From Tsukamurella pseudospumae (lineage in GTDB: Bacteria; Actinomycetota; Actinomycetes; Mycobacteriales; Mycobacteriaceae): DNA of 64,000 nt. The DNA is taken from contig NZ_LSRE01000002.1 in the NCBI RefSeq assembly GCF_001575205.1, forward strand, positions 186,001 to 250,000. Direction: 5' to 3'. Position 1 is the stretch's first letter; every line of letters begins with the position of its first letter. Both the position numbers and the translations under genes were made by a program. Below the pieces are notes generated by a model that did no database searches, had not been told where the DNA came from, and worked only from the letters and a program-made list of their open reading frames with translations. Shown here piece after piece: positions 46,709-56,424 of this stretch.

Positions 46709-48199
46709 TCAGCCCAGCAGCGGCCGCACCGATGCGTAGGCGTCGGGCCGGTTCGTGCTCGGCAGGTCGAAGACGCGGCTGACGGGTCCGCCGGCGGCAC
46801 TCCGGGGCCAGCCCGGATCCTGTGCGGTGACGAAGGCGACTGCCGCGGAATGGATCTCGTCGGAGAGCGACTGCGGCGGGTGGGCTCCGGCGAGTGGCTC
46901 CACCGCCGAGCCGTCGAGGCAGTCGAAGAAGAAGGGCACATCCAGGCAGTGCCCGGCGAGCCCGAATCGCCCTGACGGCCAGGAGAACCGGTAGGTCCAG
47001 GTCGGCGCGTCGCCGCGGAAGCCGGCGATGCGGGGGACGCTGACGCGGAACATCTTGTCGCTCAAGGCCCGCCCGGCGAGGCGCGCCTTTCCACGCGCCG
47101 CGATGTCGCTGTTCGCGGCGAGGTACGGGGCGCGCTGACGCTTCGGGACGGCGAGCGCGGCGAGGATCGCACCGGTCGGGACGAGCGGCGTGATCCGGGC
47201 CATCGGCCCCTCGGTGAAGGCCATCGCGAATTCGTCGTCGACGGTCCCGATCACCAGCGGTTTGTCGGCGCCCGCGCCGCCGCGCAGGGCCTCGGTAGTG
47301 GGGCGGGGGAGCAGGTCGCCGTCGACGGTGGGCCCCAACTGCAGTCCGTGGGTGAATGCGGCGCGCAGCCCTCGGATCCCGATCGACGTGGCCTTCTTCT
47401 GCAGATCGAGGATGCGCTCCTCGAGCACCGTCGACAGGCCCGCCCGAGTCGGTGCGATGCCGGCCCGCGCCGCGAGGTCCCGGCCGAAGGCCTCGGCACG
47501 CGCGGCCGATGCGTCGGTGAGCACGCCGGACAGGGCGATCGCGCCGTGGAACAGGTGCTGCGCCACGGGCATGCCGAGGAGCGTCAGAACCGCGCCGCCG
47601 CCCGCGGACTGTCCGGCGATCGTGACGCGGCCGGGGTCGCCACCGAACGCGGCGATGTTGCGCCGCACCCAATCCAGCGCTGCGAGCCAGTCCCGCACCC
47701 CGCGGTTCGACGGTGCGTCCTCGATCCACCCGAAGCCGTCGAAGCCGAGGCGGTAGGAGATCGTCACCGTGACCACGCCGTCGCGGTTGAAGTTCCGCCC
47801 GTCGTACCAGGGGCTCGCGGGGGAGCCTGCGAAGTAGCCGCCGCCGTGGATCCAGACCAGCACGGGCAGGCCGGCACCGACGGCCGGGCGTTCCGGCGAG
47901 GGCGTGAAGACGTTGACGTTGAGCGTCGAGTCCCCGGGGATCGACGGCTCGGGAATGAGCACGACTCCGGGGTCGCCGCGCTGCGCGGTGGCCCCGTACG
48001 CCGCCGCGTCGAGCACGCCCTCCCACGGCGCCTTCGGGACCGGGGCGGCGAACCGCAGGTCACCCACGGGCGGCTCCGCGAAGGGGATACCCAGGAACGC
48101 CGCGGACCGCGGCGCACCCCGCCCGCCCGTCGTCGGCCGCCAGCGGCCCCGGACCACGCCCGCGTCGGTCGCGACCTCGGGGTGTCCGTCCGCCGTCAT
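46709..48199 (-). CDS. Carboxylesterase (type B, PnbA-like)
   Basis: A 496-residue alpha/beta hydrolase: GIPFAEPPVGDLRF near the start, oxyanion motif WIHGGGYFAGS, nucleophile GQSAGGGA and a late His in LAGAHPPQSL. No signal peptide. It hydrolyses esters of unknown type. The ATG at 48199 has GGAGG 9 bp upstream; ATG 48205 is too close to it. Longer upstream frame overlaps the divergent acetyltransferase gene. Confidence 0.9.
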   Translation of the reverse strand: MTADGHPEVATDAGVVRGRWRPTTGGRGAPRSAAFLGIPFAEPPVGDLRFAAPVPKAPWEGVLDAAAYGATAQRGDPGVVLIPEPSIPGDSTLNVNVFTPSPERPAVGAGLPVLVWIHGGGYFAGSPASPWYDGRNFNRDGVVTVTISYRLGFDGFGWIEDAPSNRGVRDWLAALDWVRRNIAAFGGDPGRVTIAGQSAGGGAVLTLLGMPVAQHLFHGAIALSGVLTDASAARAEAFGRDLAARAGIAPTRAGLSTVLEERILDLQKKATSIGIRGLRAAFTHGLQLGPTVDGDLLPRPTTEALRGGAGADKPLVIGTVDDEFAMAFTEGPMARITPLVPTGAILAALAVPKRQRAPYLAANSDIAARGKARLAGRALSDKMFRVSVPRIAGFRGDAPTWTYRFSWPSGRFGLAGHCLDVPFFFDCLDGSAVEPLAGAHPPQSLSDEIHSAAVAFVTAQDPGWPRSAAGGPVSRVFDLPSTNRPDAYASVRPLLG

Positions 48200-48310
48200 G
48201 CGCATCGTCCTCCAGTCCGTGGGCGGTGCGCGGCGCACACCGTCGGGTGATCCCTCCGCAGGAGAGTCTTCCACCCGCCGCAGTCCCAGCCGGTCTAGCC
48301 TCGATCGGAC

Positions 48311-48781
48311 ATGGACATCTCGATCACGCGCGCGGACCTCGACGACCCGGCCCTTGCGGACTTCCTCCTCGCCCACCTGCGCGACATGGAGCCGACCGCA
48401 CCGCCGGAGAGCCGGCACGCCCTCGACCTCGCTGCGCTCCGCGCCCCGGGTGTTCGCCTGTGGACGTTGCACCGGGACGGCGAGCTCGCCGGCACCGTCG
48501 CACTCGCGGCGGTCGAGCCCGATCATGAGGAGGTCAAGAGCATGCGCGTGGCTCCTGCCGCGCGCGGTCTCGGCATCGGGCGACTACTGCTCCGGCACGT
48601 CCTCGACGACGCACGCGCACGCGGTCTCGAGCGGGTGTCGCTCGAGACCGGCAGCCAGGAGTTCTTCGCGCCGGCTCGCGCCCTCTACGTCGCGCACGGC
48701 TTCGCGGTGTGCCCGCCCTTCGGTGGGTACATCGCGGACCCCAACAGCGTCTTTCTCACCAGGATGACCGCTGAGATGTAG
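48311..48781 (+). CDS. GNAT family N-acetyltransferase
   Basis: A 156-residue acetyltransferase with the acetyl-CoA binding signature VAPAARGLGIGRLLLRHV and a conserved ending ALYVAHGFAVCPPFGGYI. The substrate is unknown. Divergent from the carboxylesterase with 111 bp between starts. Confidence 0.88.
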   Translation: MDISITRADLDDPALADFLLAHLRDMEPTAPPESRHALDLAALRAPGVRLWTLHRDGELAGTVALAAVEPDHEEVKSMRVAPAARGLGIGRLLLRHVLDDARARGLERVSLETGSQEFFAPARALYVAHGFAVCPPFGGYIADPNSVFLTRMTAEM

Positions 48782-49135
48782 CCCTGAGCGGCGCCGGGCA
48801 GGGAAGTCCCAGGTCGCACAGGGGCGGCGCCGCTGGAGGTCACTTCTCAGCGACCATCCCGAGTACGGACCGGACCGGACGGCACGCCCGGCACGCCCCG
48901 AGCCCGGAGTTCGAGACGGCGCAATTCGAGAGCCCGCGCATTTCGGGTGCGGATGGCTTCCCGCCCCCGATTCGCCCGGGCGGCCCGCCCGCCCGCAGCC
49001 GCTCCGCCCGCCCGCTCCGGCCGCCCGGACCGCGCGCCGCCGTCGACGTCCGCGGCCGGAATGCGCCGGGTACCGTCGTTGTTGAGATCGGTGGCGCCCC
49101 GAAGCCATCGGGGAAGAGCCGGACTAGGAGCTGAT
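48782..49135. other. 354-bp gap with low-complexity CCCGCC runs
   Basis: No gene is apparent. The middle is C-rich on this strand (repeats of CCGCCCGCC around 48980-49030). A small hairpin CCCCGA-N5-TCGGGG (49097-49113) lies about 20 bp before the msrA ATG and may be in its 5' leader. The open frame reading into msrA from 48947 is an artefact of composition. Confidence 0.5.
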
Positions 49136-49672
49136 ATGACTGACAACGGCACCATCACCACCACCCCCGGCCGCGAGACCGCGGTGCTGGCGGGCGGCTG
49201 TTTCTGGGGGATGCAGGACCTGCTCCGCAAGCAGCCGGGCATCGAGGCCACGCGGGTGGGCTACACCGGCGGCAGCAACGACCACGCCACGTACCGCAAC
49301 CATCCCGGTCACGCGGAGGCGGTCGAGATCGTGTTCGATCCGGCGAAGACCAGCTACCGCGACGTGCTGGAGTTCTTCTTCCAGATCCACGACCCGTCCA
49401 CGAAGGACCGGCAGGGCAACGACCGGGGCTCGAGCTACCGCTCCGCGATCTTCCCGCTGAGCGAGGAGCAGGAGAAGGTGGCGCGCGACACCATCGCCGA
49501 TGTCGACGCCTCGGGGCTGTGGCCGGGCAAGGCCGTCACCACGATCGAGGCGCCGGCGCCGTTCTGGAACGCCGAGCCGGAGCATCAGGACTACCTCGAG
49601 AAGTACCCGGACGGCTACACCTGCCACTTCCCGCGGCCCGGCTGGAAGCTGCCCAAGCGGGCGACGGCGTGA
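49136..49672 (+). CDS. msrA: Peptide methionine (S)-S-oxide reductase MsrA
   Basis: A 178-residue repair enzyme. GCFWG with catalytic Cys22, [25 protein letters not shown] and SSYRSAIF are the family blocks. It reduces methionine sulfoxide in proteins. The recycling Cys is near the end ([13 protein letters not shown]). ATG 49136 has GGAG upstream. Confidence 0.95.
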   Translation: MTDNGTITTTPGRETAVLAGGCFWGMQDLLRKQPGIEATRVGYTGGSNDHATYRNHPGHAEAVEIVFDPAKTSYRDVLEFFFQIHDPSTKDRQGNDRGSSYRSAIFPLSEEQEKVARDTIADVDASGLWPGKAVTTIEAPAPFWNAEPEHQDYLEKYPDGYTCHFPRPGWKLPKRATA

Positions 49673-49711
49673 TCATCGCCCCGCGCCTCGGCTGACGTCC
49701 GGGCGCGGGGA

Positions 49712-49963
49712 TCACCGCAGATCGAGGGTGGCGATGCCGGTCAGCCGGCATCGCCACCGTCCGTCTCGGGACACGAGGACGGCGAGCACCGCCTCGCACG
49801 CGCGGCAGCGCATGACCAGGCCCATCGCCGTGGCGAAGACCCGCGCGATCGCGATCTCGCCGTGGGCGCCGCAGCCGGCGCACTCGGCGGCGGCCGCGCT
49901 CAGGTCGACGCCGAAGACCTCCGCCAGCGGCCCCGCCGCGGCGTTCCCGTCCAGTTCGGCCAT
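49712..49963 (-). CDS. DUF6510 family zinc-ribbon protein
   Basis: An 83-residue protein with two Cys pairs, CAGC and CRAC, that should hold zinc, and an ending WRCRLTGIATLDL. It follows the ferredoxin reductase gene by 2 bp and is usually found with it and the molybdo-oxidoreductase. Function unknown. ATG 49963 has GGAGGTGG upstream. Confidence 0.8.
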   Translation of the reverse strand: MAELDGNAAAGPLAEVFGVDLSAAAAECAGCGAHGEIAIARVFATAMGLVMRCRACEAVLAVLVSRDGRWRCRLTGIATLDLR

Positions 49964-49965
49964 GA

Positions 49966-50687
49966 TCAACCACCTCCGAATCGTTCGGTGCGGATCGCCG
50001 ACGCGGCGTGCCCCAGCGATACCGCCCACGCTGCGACCGTCTCGACGAAGGGCGTCGGCCCGCACACGAACAGTGCTGGGGACTGCGCTGCGGGAATCGT
50101 CGCCTCCGCGAACTCGTCCTGGGTGAGCCGGCCCGCGGGGCGGGCACCGTCGGACTCGCGAGTCCGCACGACATCGACGCGGGTGCGTTCGAACCCGGCG
50201 AGCTCGGCGCCGAAGAAGGCGTCGGCCCCCGTCCGCAAGGAGTACAGCAGCCGGAACTCGACGGGTCGCTCCGCGCCCTCGTTGGCCGCGGCCATGGGGA
50301 TCAGCGGCACCACGCCCGAGCCGCCCCCGATCAGCTGCACCGGGCCGGCGTGCGCGGGATCGTCCGGCCTCCAGATGAAGTAGCGGCCCAGCGGCCCCTG
50401 CAGTTCCACCTCGTCGCCCACCGCGAGGTCGCGCACGAGGTAGGGGGAGACCTCGCCGTCGGCGACCTCGGCCACCACCAGCGTGAGCCGGGTGCCGGAG
50501 CCGGACGACGCGATCGAGTAGGACCGGGACGCCTGGTAGCCGTCGGGTGCGGTGAGCCGCAGGTCGACGTGTGCGCCTGCGTCGTTGCCCGGCCAGGTGG
50601 GCACCTCGAACGTCAGTCGCCGGGCCGTTGCGGTCTCGGCGCTCGCCTCGACCAGCCGCGCCCGGTGCCAGGCCACCCGCCGCGCGG

Positions 50688-50691
<4 letters not shown>
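49966..50691 (-). CDS. FAD/NAD(P)-binding ferredoxin-NADP reductase-type protein
   Basis: A 241-residue flavin reductase: FAD motif SRSYSIASS, GPLGRYFIW, NAD motif LIGGGSGVVPLIPM and the CGPTPFVETVA block. No ferredoxin domain is fused. It probably shuttles electrons to the molybdo-oxidoreductase encoded upstream, whose stop overlaps this GTG. Confidence 0.88.
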
Positions 50692-51281
<590 letters not shown>

Positions 51282-51356
51282 CCCACCGCCTCGCTCACCG
51301 GATTTGCACGAGCATAGCGCCGAACTCGCCCGTGCGCCGGGGGAATCCGCGAGCCG

Positions 51357-52349
51357 TCAGGCCCAGTCGGGGGTGGCGGTCAGGTCGGCCAGCAGGCCGC
51401 GGACCGCCATCGCCCGACGGTGCGCCGTCCCCTCCAGTCCGTCGAGGGCGCACTCAGGATCGGCGGGCGGACCGAGATGTGTACACCCGCGAGGACAATC
51501 GAGAACGGCCTCCGCCAGGTCGGGGAAGGCCGCGACCACGTCGTCGGTGGAGATGTGCGCGAGCCCGAAGCTGCGGATACCGGGGGTGTCGACCACCCAG
51601 CCGCCCGCGGGCAGCCACAGCGCCACGGACTGTGTGGACGTGTGCCGCCCCTTGCCCACTCCGGACACGACGCCGGTGGCGCGGTTGGCATCCGGCACGA
51701 GGCGGTTGACCAGAGTCGACTTCCCGACGCCGCTGTGCCCGATGAGCGCGGTGACGCGTCCGGTCAGCAGATCGTGCGCCTCGTCGAGCGGGTCGCCGCG
51801 GCCGGCGGCGATCACCGTCAGGTCGAGGTCGGCGAACGCGGCGGTGAACTCCTCCGCGTCGGCCAGGTCGCCCTTGGTCAGGCACAGTACCGGCGTCAGT
51901 CCACCCGCGTAGGCGGCGATGAGGGTGCGCTCGACGAAGCCGGTGCGCGGCGGCGGGTCCGCGAGCGCGGTCACGATGAGCAGCTGGTGGGCGTTGGCGA
52001 CGACGATCCGCTCGTACGGGTCGGTGTCGTCGGCGGTCCTGCGCAGCACCGTCTTCCGCTCGTCGACCCGGACGATCCGCGCCAGGGTGTCCTTGCGGCC
52101 GGTCAGGTCGCCGACGACGCCGACCGAGTCCCCGACGACGATGGGGGAGCGGCCCAGCTCGCGGGCCCGCATGGCGGTGATCACCCGTTCCGGGGCGCCG
52201 CCGAGGGCGCAACCCCAGCGGCCGCGGTCCACGGAGACGACCATCGCCGTCTCGGCGTCGCTGTGGTCGGGCCGGTTCTTGGTGCGTGGACGACTGCTCT
52301 TGCCCGGGCGCACCCGGACATCGGTCTCGTCGTACTCGCGCTTACCCAA
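51357..52349 (-). CDS. rsgA: Ribosome small subunit-dependent GTPase RsgA
   Basis: A 330-residue circularly permuted GTPase. G4 (TKGD) precedes G1 (GHSGVGKST) and G3 (DTPGIRSFG). A zinc-binding C-terminal part has CPRGCTHLGPPADPEC. The N-terminal OB fold (VVGDSVGVVGD) binds the 30S subunit. It assists late 30S maturation. Just downstream of aroA, as in mycobacteria. Confidence 0.93.
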   Translation of the reverse strand: MGKREYDETDVRVRPGKSSRPRTKNRPDHSDAETAMVVSVDRGRWGCALGGAPERVITAMRARELGRSPIVVGDSVGVVGDLTGRKDTLARIVRVDERKTVLRRTADDTDPYERIVVANAHQLLIVTALADPPPRTGFVERTLIAAYAGGLTPVLCLTKGDLADAEEFTAAFADLDLTVIAAGRGDPLDEAHDLLTGRVTALIGHSGVGKSTLVNRLVPDANRATGVVSGVGKGRHTSTQSVALWLPAGGWVVDTPGIRSFGLAHISTDDVVAAFPDLAEAVLDCPRGCTHLGPPADPECALDGLEGTAHRRAMAVRGLLADLTATPDWA

Positions 52350-52358
52350 CGAGCTGGC

Positions 52359-53630
52359 TCACGACCGGTTGCCCAGCAGCGTGTTCCACATGGCGGGGAA
52401 GTCGGGCATGGTCTTGCCCGTCGTCGCGATGTCCTCGACCTGCACGCCCTCGGTGACCAGCCCCAGGATCGCGCCCGCGGTGGCCATGCGGTGGTCGGCG
52501 TAGCTGTGCCAGACGCCGCCGTGCAGCGTCGCCGGCTCGATGTGCAGGCCGTCCTCGGTCTCGGTGCAGCGCCCGCCGAGCGCGGTGATCTCGGCGGTGA
52601 GCGCGGCGAGCCGGTCGGTCTCGTGGCCGCGCAGGTGAGCGATGCCCCGCAGGTGCGACGGTGAATCCGCCAGGGCCGCAAGCGCGGCGACGGTGGGCGT
52701 GAGCTCGCCGATGTCGCGCAGATCCCAGTCCACACCGTGCAGGGCGCCGGTCCCACTGGCGATGATCGCACCGTCGGCGTACGAGACCCCGGCCCCCATC
52801 GCCGTGAGGATGTCGGCGAACTGCACACCCGGCTGCGTCGACGCCGGGTTCCAGTGCGGGACGGTCACGGCGCCGCCGGTGACCGCCGCCGCCGCGAGGA
52901 AGACGGTGGCGTTCGACAGGTCCGGCTCGACCGTCCAGTCGTGCGCGCGGATCCCGCCAGGCGCGACGCGCCAGGTGTTCGCCTCGGAGGTGTCGACCTC
53001 GGCGCCCGCGGTGCGCAGCATGTCGACGGTCATGTCGATGTGCGGCATGGACGGGACGGGCTTGCCGTCGTGGTGCACCACGACACCCTCGACGAAGCTC
53101 GGCGCGCTGAGCAGCAGGCCCGAGACGAACTGGGAGCTCGCCGACGCGTCGATGGTGACGGTGCCGCCGCGGATCGGTCCGTCGCCGTGGACGGTGAAGG
53201 GCAGCCCGTCGCCGTCGATCCGGGCGCCGAGCCCGCGCAGCGCGTCGAGCACCGTGCCCAGTGGCCGGGCCCGGGCCTGCGGGTCACCGTCGAAGTCGAC
53301 GGTGCCGCGCGCCCCGGCCGCGAGGGAGGGGAGGAAGCGCATCACGGTGCCGGCGAGTCCGCAGTCGACGGCGCCGCCGTGCAGCGGACCGCCGGTGACG
53401 GTGACCGTGGTCCCGCCCGCGAACGCGACCTCGGCTCCGAGGGTCTGCAACGCGGCGGCCATGAGGTCGGTGTCGCGGCTGCGGAGGGCGTTCGTCAGCG
53501 TCGAGGCGGACGGTGCCTGAGCGGCCAGGATGTACGCGCGATTAGTGATCGACTTCGAGCCCGGGAGGGCGATCGTGCCCGTCACCGGGCCGACGGCGAA
53601 GGGCGCAGGCCACAGCTCCAACAGGTCCAC
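52359..53630 (-). CDS. aroA: 3-phosphoshikimate 1-carboxyvinyltransferase AroA (EPSP synthase)
   Basis: A 423-residue EPSP synthase in the shikimate pathway. [16 protein letters not shown] binds shikimate-3-phosphate, [16 protein letters not shown] is the central signature, and [15 protein letters not shown] and [10 protein letters not shown] complete the active site. GTG 53630 has GAGG 8 bp upstream; ATG 53648 is an alternative. Confidence 0.95.
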   Translation of the reverse strand: MDLLELWPAPFAVGPVTGTIALPGSKSITNRAYILAAQAPSASTLTNALRSRDTDLMAAALQTLGAEVAFAGGTTVTVTGGPLHGGAVDCGLAGTVMRFLPSLAAGARGTVDFDGDPQARARPLGTVLDALRGLGARIDGDGLPFTVHGDGPIRGGTVTIDASASSQFVSGLLLSAPSFVEGVVVHHDGKPVPSMPHIDMTVDMLRTAGAEVDTSEANTWRVAPGGIRAHDWTVEPDLSNATVFLAAAAVTGGAVTVPHWNPASTQPGVQFADILTAMGAGVSYADGAIIASGTGALHGVDWDLRDIGELTPTVAALAALADSPSHLRGIAHLRGHETDRLAALTAEITALGGRCTETEDGLHIEPATLHGGVWHSYADHRMATAGAILGLVTEGVQVEDIATTGKTMPDFPAMWNTLLGNRS

Positions 53631-53718
53631 CGGCCCATCCTCGCACATGAGGGCGACCTCACCGCGTGCTACCTTGCTGGGCAGAACAGGTCAGGTCATC
53701 ACCGCCGGGAGATCCTCG

Positions 53719-54579
53719 ATGAAGCGTAATCGTACGTCCGTGGGCAGGGCTGTCTCGACGGCTGCCACCTTCGCCGCTGTGGCGACCGTCGCGGGGCTCC
53801 TCGCGCCCGTCGCGTCGGCCGATCCGAAGCCGGCGGAGCCGCCGAAGAACAAGGCCGGCGAGCTGGTCATCGGTTCCGGCAACCTCCCCGACTCGATGGA
53901 CTTCGGCGGTGCCGTGCTGTCCGGTGCGGCCGCGGGCTGGAACGGCGCGTGGGCGTCGCTGAACACCGCCAAGGTCGATCCGGCCGACTGCAAGGTGCTC
54001 TACGCGGGCCTGCCGATCCCCAAGGGCACCGACACGGCGCAGACCAACGGAAGCTCGCGTGGGACCACCTGGTCGATGGTGGTCTCCAAGTTCGCGATCG
54101 ATGTGGCGCCGCTGCGCGCCGCGCTCCCGAAGTGCGCGTCGTTCAAGGCCGTCAAGGACGGCGTCGTCAATGAGGTCACCGTGCGCGAGATCGCCGCGAC
54201 CGGCATCCCCGGTGGCCTGGGCCTCGAGTTCACGCAGAAGAGCAAGCGCGGCAACCAGGTCGAGTACCTGCAGTCACGGCAGTACACCGGCGTGGTCAAC
54301 GGAGTCACCATGTCGCTGCGCGGTGGGCGCCAGTCCCGCGAGGCCGCCCCCTTCGTGGGTGCCGACGATCAGCTGGCCGTCGATCTGCTTCGCGTGCAGA
54401 GCACCATCCTGAAGAACCCGCCGGAGCCGCAGCAGGCGGCCCCCGCTCCCGCCGCGAGCGGGTCGGCGAAGCCCGCGGCGCCGGCCTCTGCGAAGCCGGG
54501 CGCGCCCGCGTCGGCCAAGCCGGCCGCGCCGTCGGCGAAGCCGGCTGCACCGTCGTCGGCGGCCCCGAAGGCGCGCTGA
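53719..54579 (+). CDS. Secreted protein with Ala-Pro-Lys tail
   Basis: A 286-residue exported protein. The signal peptide (TAATFAAVATVAGLLAPVAS, then Ala-Asp) is clear. The mature domain has a Cys pair (DCKVLYAG, PKCASF) and GLGLEFTQKSKRGNQVEY. The last 50 residues are repeats such as SAKPAAPASAKPG. I do not recognise the family, though the layout resembles exported sensor-like domains in mycobacteria. Divergent from aroA. Confidence 0.78.
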   Translation: MKRNRTSVGRAVSTAATFAAVATVAGLLAPVASADPKPAEPPKNKAGELVIGSGNLPDSMDFGGAVLSGAAAGWNGAWASLNTAKVDPADCKVLYAGLPIPKGTDTAQTNGSSRGTTWSMVVSKFAIDVAPLRAALPKCASFKAVKDGVVNEVTVREIAATGIPGGLGLEFTQKSKRGNQVEYLQSRQYTGVVNGVTMSLRGGRQSREAAPFVGADDQLAVDLLRVQSTILKNPPEPQQAAPAPAASGSAKPAAPASAKPGAPASAKPAAPSAKPAAPSSAAPKAR

Positions 54580-54605
54580 TCTCTGAACTAATGTTCAGGT
54601 AGAAT
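54577..54605 (+). promoter_or_regulatory. soxR promoter with GAAC-N4-GTTC dyad
   Basis: CTGATC (54577-54582) and TAGAAT (54600-54605) are plausible -35 and -10 boxes with a 17-nt spacer. The spacer is filled by the perfect dyad CTGAAC-TAAT-GTTCAG (54583-54598). A regulator bound in the spacer is MerR-like, so SoxR autoregulation is possible. The core GAAC-N4-GTTC also equals the actinobacterial LexA/SOS box. The GTG start falls at the expected transcription start, implying a leaderless mRNA. Confidence 0.6.
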
Positions 54606-54612
54606 CCGGGGT

Positions 54613-55065
54613 GTGGAGACCACTCGGGAGTTCAGCGTCGGACAGCTCGCCGCCCGCAGTGGCGTGGCGGTGTCTGCGCTGCACTTCTACGAGCGCGAGG
54701 GGCTGATCACCGCACGCAGGACCTCCGGCAACCAGCGGAGGTATCCGCGGGAGATGCTGCGCCGCGTCGCGTTCATCCGGATCAGCCACCGCGTGGGCAT
54801 CCCCCTGTCCACGATCCGCGAGGCGCTCGAGACGCTGCCGAACGGCCGCACGCCCACGCGGACGGACTGGGAGCGCCTCTCGCGCTACTGGCACGACGAT
54901 CTGTCCCACCGGATCGACGAACTGACCCGCCTGCGCGACAACCTCACCGACTGCATCGGCTGCGGCTGCCTGTCCATGGCTTCCTGCGCACTCGCGAACC
55001 CGCACGACGCCCTGGCCACCACCGGCGTCGGGCCCCGGCGCGTGTTCGACAGCTTCGAGGAGTAG
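54613..55065 (+). CDS. soxR: Redox-sensitive MerR-family regulator SoxR
   Basis: A 150-residue regulator. The N-terminal helix-turn-helix (SVGQLAARSGVAVSALHFYE) is followed by a dimer helix and the cluster Cys114, Cys117, Cys119, Cys125 in CIGCGCLSMASC that binds 2Fe-2S. In actinobacteria SoxR responds to redox-active compounds. It is followed after 4 bp by an SRAP gene. Confidence 0.93.
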   Translation: METTREFSVGQLAARSGVAVSALHFYEREGLITARRTSGNQRRYPREMLRRVAFIRISHRVGIPLSTIREALETLPNGRTPTRTDWERLSRYWHDDLSHRIDELTRLRDNLTDCIGCGCLSMASCALANPHDALATTGVGPRRVFDSFEE

Positions 55066-55069
55066 TCCG

Positions 55070-55828
55070 ATGTGCGGACGGTACGCGGTGACCACGGATC
55101 CGGCGCTGTTGGCGGGCGAGATCGACGCGGTGGACGAGACGGAGGGCGTCGAGCTCGACGTGCCGGGCTACAACGTCGCGCCCACGACGACCATCGTCAC
55201 CGTCGTCGCGCGGCACTCGCGCGAGCAGCCCGACGATGCCCCGACCCGGCGGCTGCGCGCGATGCGCTGGGGGCTGCTGCCGCACTGGCAGAAGTCGCTG
55301 AGCGGCCCGCCGCTGTTCAACGCGCGCGCGGAGTCCGTCGCGGAGAAGCCGGCGTTCCGCACCGCGATCAAGAACAAGCGCTGCCTGATCCCGATGGACG
55401 GCTGGTACGAGTGGCAGGTGCTCGACCCGGATGGCAAGAAGCCGCGCAAGCAGCCGATGTACCTGACCCCGCAGGACGGCACCCGGATGTACATCGCGGG
55501 ACTGTGGTCGGTGTGGCGTCCCGCCGACGCCGGGCTCGACGTGCCGCCCGTCCTCTCGGCGACGGTGCTGACCACGGACTCCGTCGGCCCGCTGCGCGCG
55601 GTGCACGACCGGATGCCGCTCGTACTCACCCCCGAACTGTTCGACCAGTGGCTCGATCCCGACGGTCCCGTCGACCCGGCGCTGTTGCTCCCGCCCGCCC
55701 TCGACGTGGCCGAGCGCATCGAGATCCGCCCGGTGTCCGCCTTGGTCAACTCCGTCAAGAACGATGGTGCCGCCCTCATCGAGCGCACCGAGCCCGGCTC
55801 CGGGCCCGGCCAGCTCAGCCTGCTCTGA
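55070..55828 (+). CDS. SOS response-associated peptidase (SRAP/HMCES-type, YedK-like)
   Basis: A 252-residue SRAP protein. The catalytic Cys2 (MCGRYAV) crosslinks abasic DNA; NARAES, CLIPMDGWYEW and VHDRMPLVL give the Asn, Glu and His residues. It protects or marks abasic sites in single-stranded DNA. Rv3226c holds this position beside aroA in mycobacteria. It sits in an operon with soxR behind a GAAC-N4-GTTC dyad. Confidence 0.93.
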   Translation: MCGRYAVTTDPALLAGEIDAVDETEGVELDVPGYNVAPTTTIVTVVARHSREQPDDAPTRRLRAMRWGLLPHWQKSLSGPPLFNARAESVAEKPAFRTAIKNKRCLIPMDGWYEWQVLDPDGKKPRKQPMYLTPQDGTRMYIAGLWSVWRPADAGLDVPPVLSATVLTTDSVGPLRAVHDRMPLVLTPELFDQWLDPDGPVDPALLLPPALDVAERIEIRPVSALVNSVKNDGAALIERTEPGSGPGQLSLL

Positions 55829-55897
55829 CGGAACCTGTCGGACCCTCGATCTACGCTGCGGAGCATCGAAGAAATCGAACCCTTGGGGGAGGGGGCG

Positions 55898-56230
55898 ATG
55901 GCGGCACACTACTGGGTGATGCTGATCGTGGCGGGGCTGACCGCTGTCGGTGTGGTCGGGACGCTGTGGCAGAGGCAACGGTCGGAGCAGATGGATCGCC
56001 TGCTGAAAGCAGAGCATGAGGCGCGCACCGAATGGTGGAAACGGTTCGAGTGGGCTGCGGAGCAGTCGTTGAAGTCCGACGACATCGGGCAAGCGTTCGG
56101 ACTACGGATTCTGGATGCGCTGTCCGTGTCCCCGCTCGTGACCACGAGCGAGCGGGAAATCCTGCGTGTGGTGGCGATCGGCTCCCGAAGGCGCAACAAT
56201 ATCAACAGAAAGAAAGGCGCCCGGCGATGA
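55898..56230 (+). CDS. Small membrane protein, first of an overlapping pair
   Basis: A 110-residue protein with one N-terminal membrane helix (WVMLIVAGLTAVGVVGTLW) and a charged cytoplasmic part of about 80 residues with coiled-coil character (SEQMDRLLKAEHEARTEWW). I recognise no family. ATG 55898 follows GGGGGAGGGGG. Its stop overlaps the next ATG by 4 bp. Base composition is less GC-rich than in the neighbours, so transfer is possible. Confidence 0.65.
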   Translation: MAAHYWVMLIVAGLTAVGVVGTLWQRQRSEQMDRLLKAEHEARTEWWKRFEWAAEQSLKSDDIGQAFGLRILDALSVSPLVTTSEREILRVVAIGSRRRNNINRKKGARR

Positions 56231-56403
56231 CGAGCATCGAAGACAGTGCCCGTGAGCGGGACGAGGCTGATTTCGAGCTTCGGGGTCGAACCCCTGAGGC
56301 ACGCCAGGCGAGCGCCAGCATCCTTGTGAACATCGATCGACAAGAGGGCAAGACGACCCCGCAGTGGGTGATCGACGTCGCCGAGGGGCGGCTCCCGGCC
56401 TGA
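56227..56403 (+). CDS. Small acidic protein, second of an overlapping pair
   Basis: A 58-residue protein (start MTSIEDSARERDEADFELRG) with an ending WVIDVAEGRLPA. No membrane segment or motif. The ATGA overlap couples it to the preceding membrane protein. A two-component small-protein system (for example toxin-antitoxin-like) is conceivable but unsupported. Confidence 0.6.
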   Translation: MTSIEDSARERDEADFELRGRTPEARQASASILVNIDRQEGKTTPQWVIDVAEGRLPA

Positions 56404-56424
56404 ACCGGCAACCGCCCCGTCGAG

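Noticed and set aside
48947-49135. Extended N-terminus of MsrA
   Set aside because: The extra residues are low-complexity Arg/Ala/Pro and the family start with a good ribosome site is at 49136.
54420-54579. Collagen- or elastin-like repeat protein
   Set aside because: The SAKPAAP repeats form a short low-complexity tail typical of exported actinobacterial proteins, without a Gly-x-y pattern.
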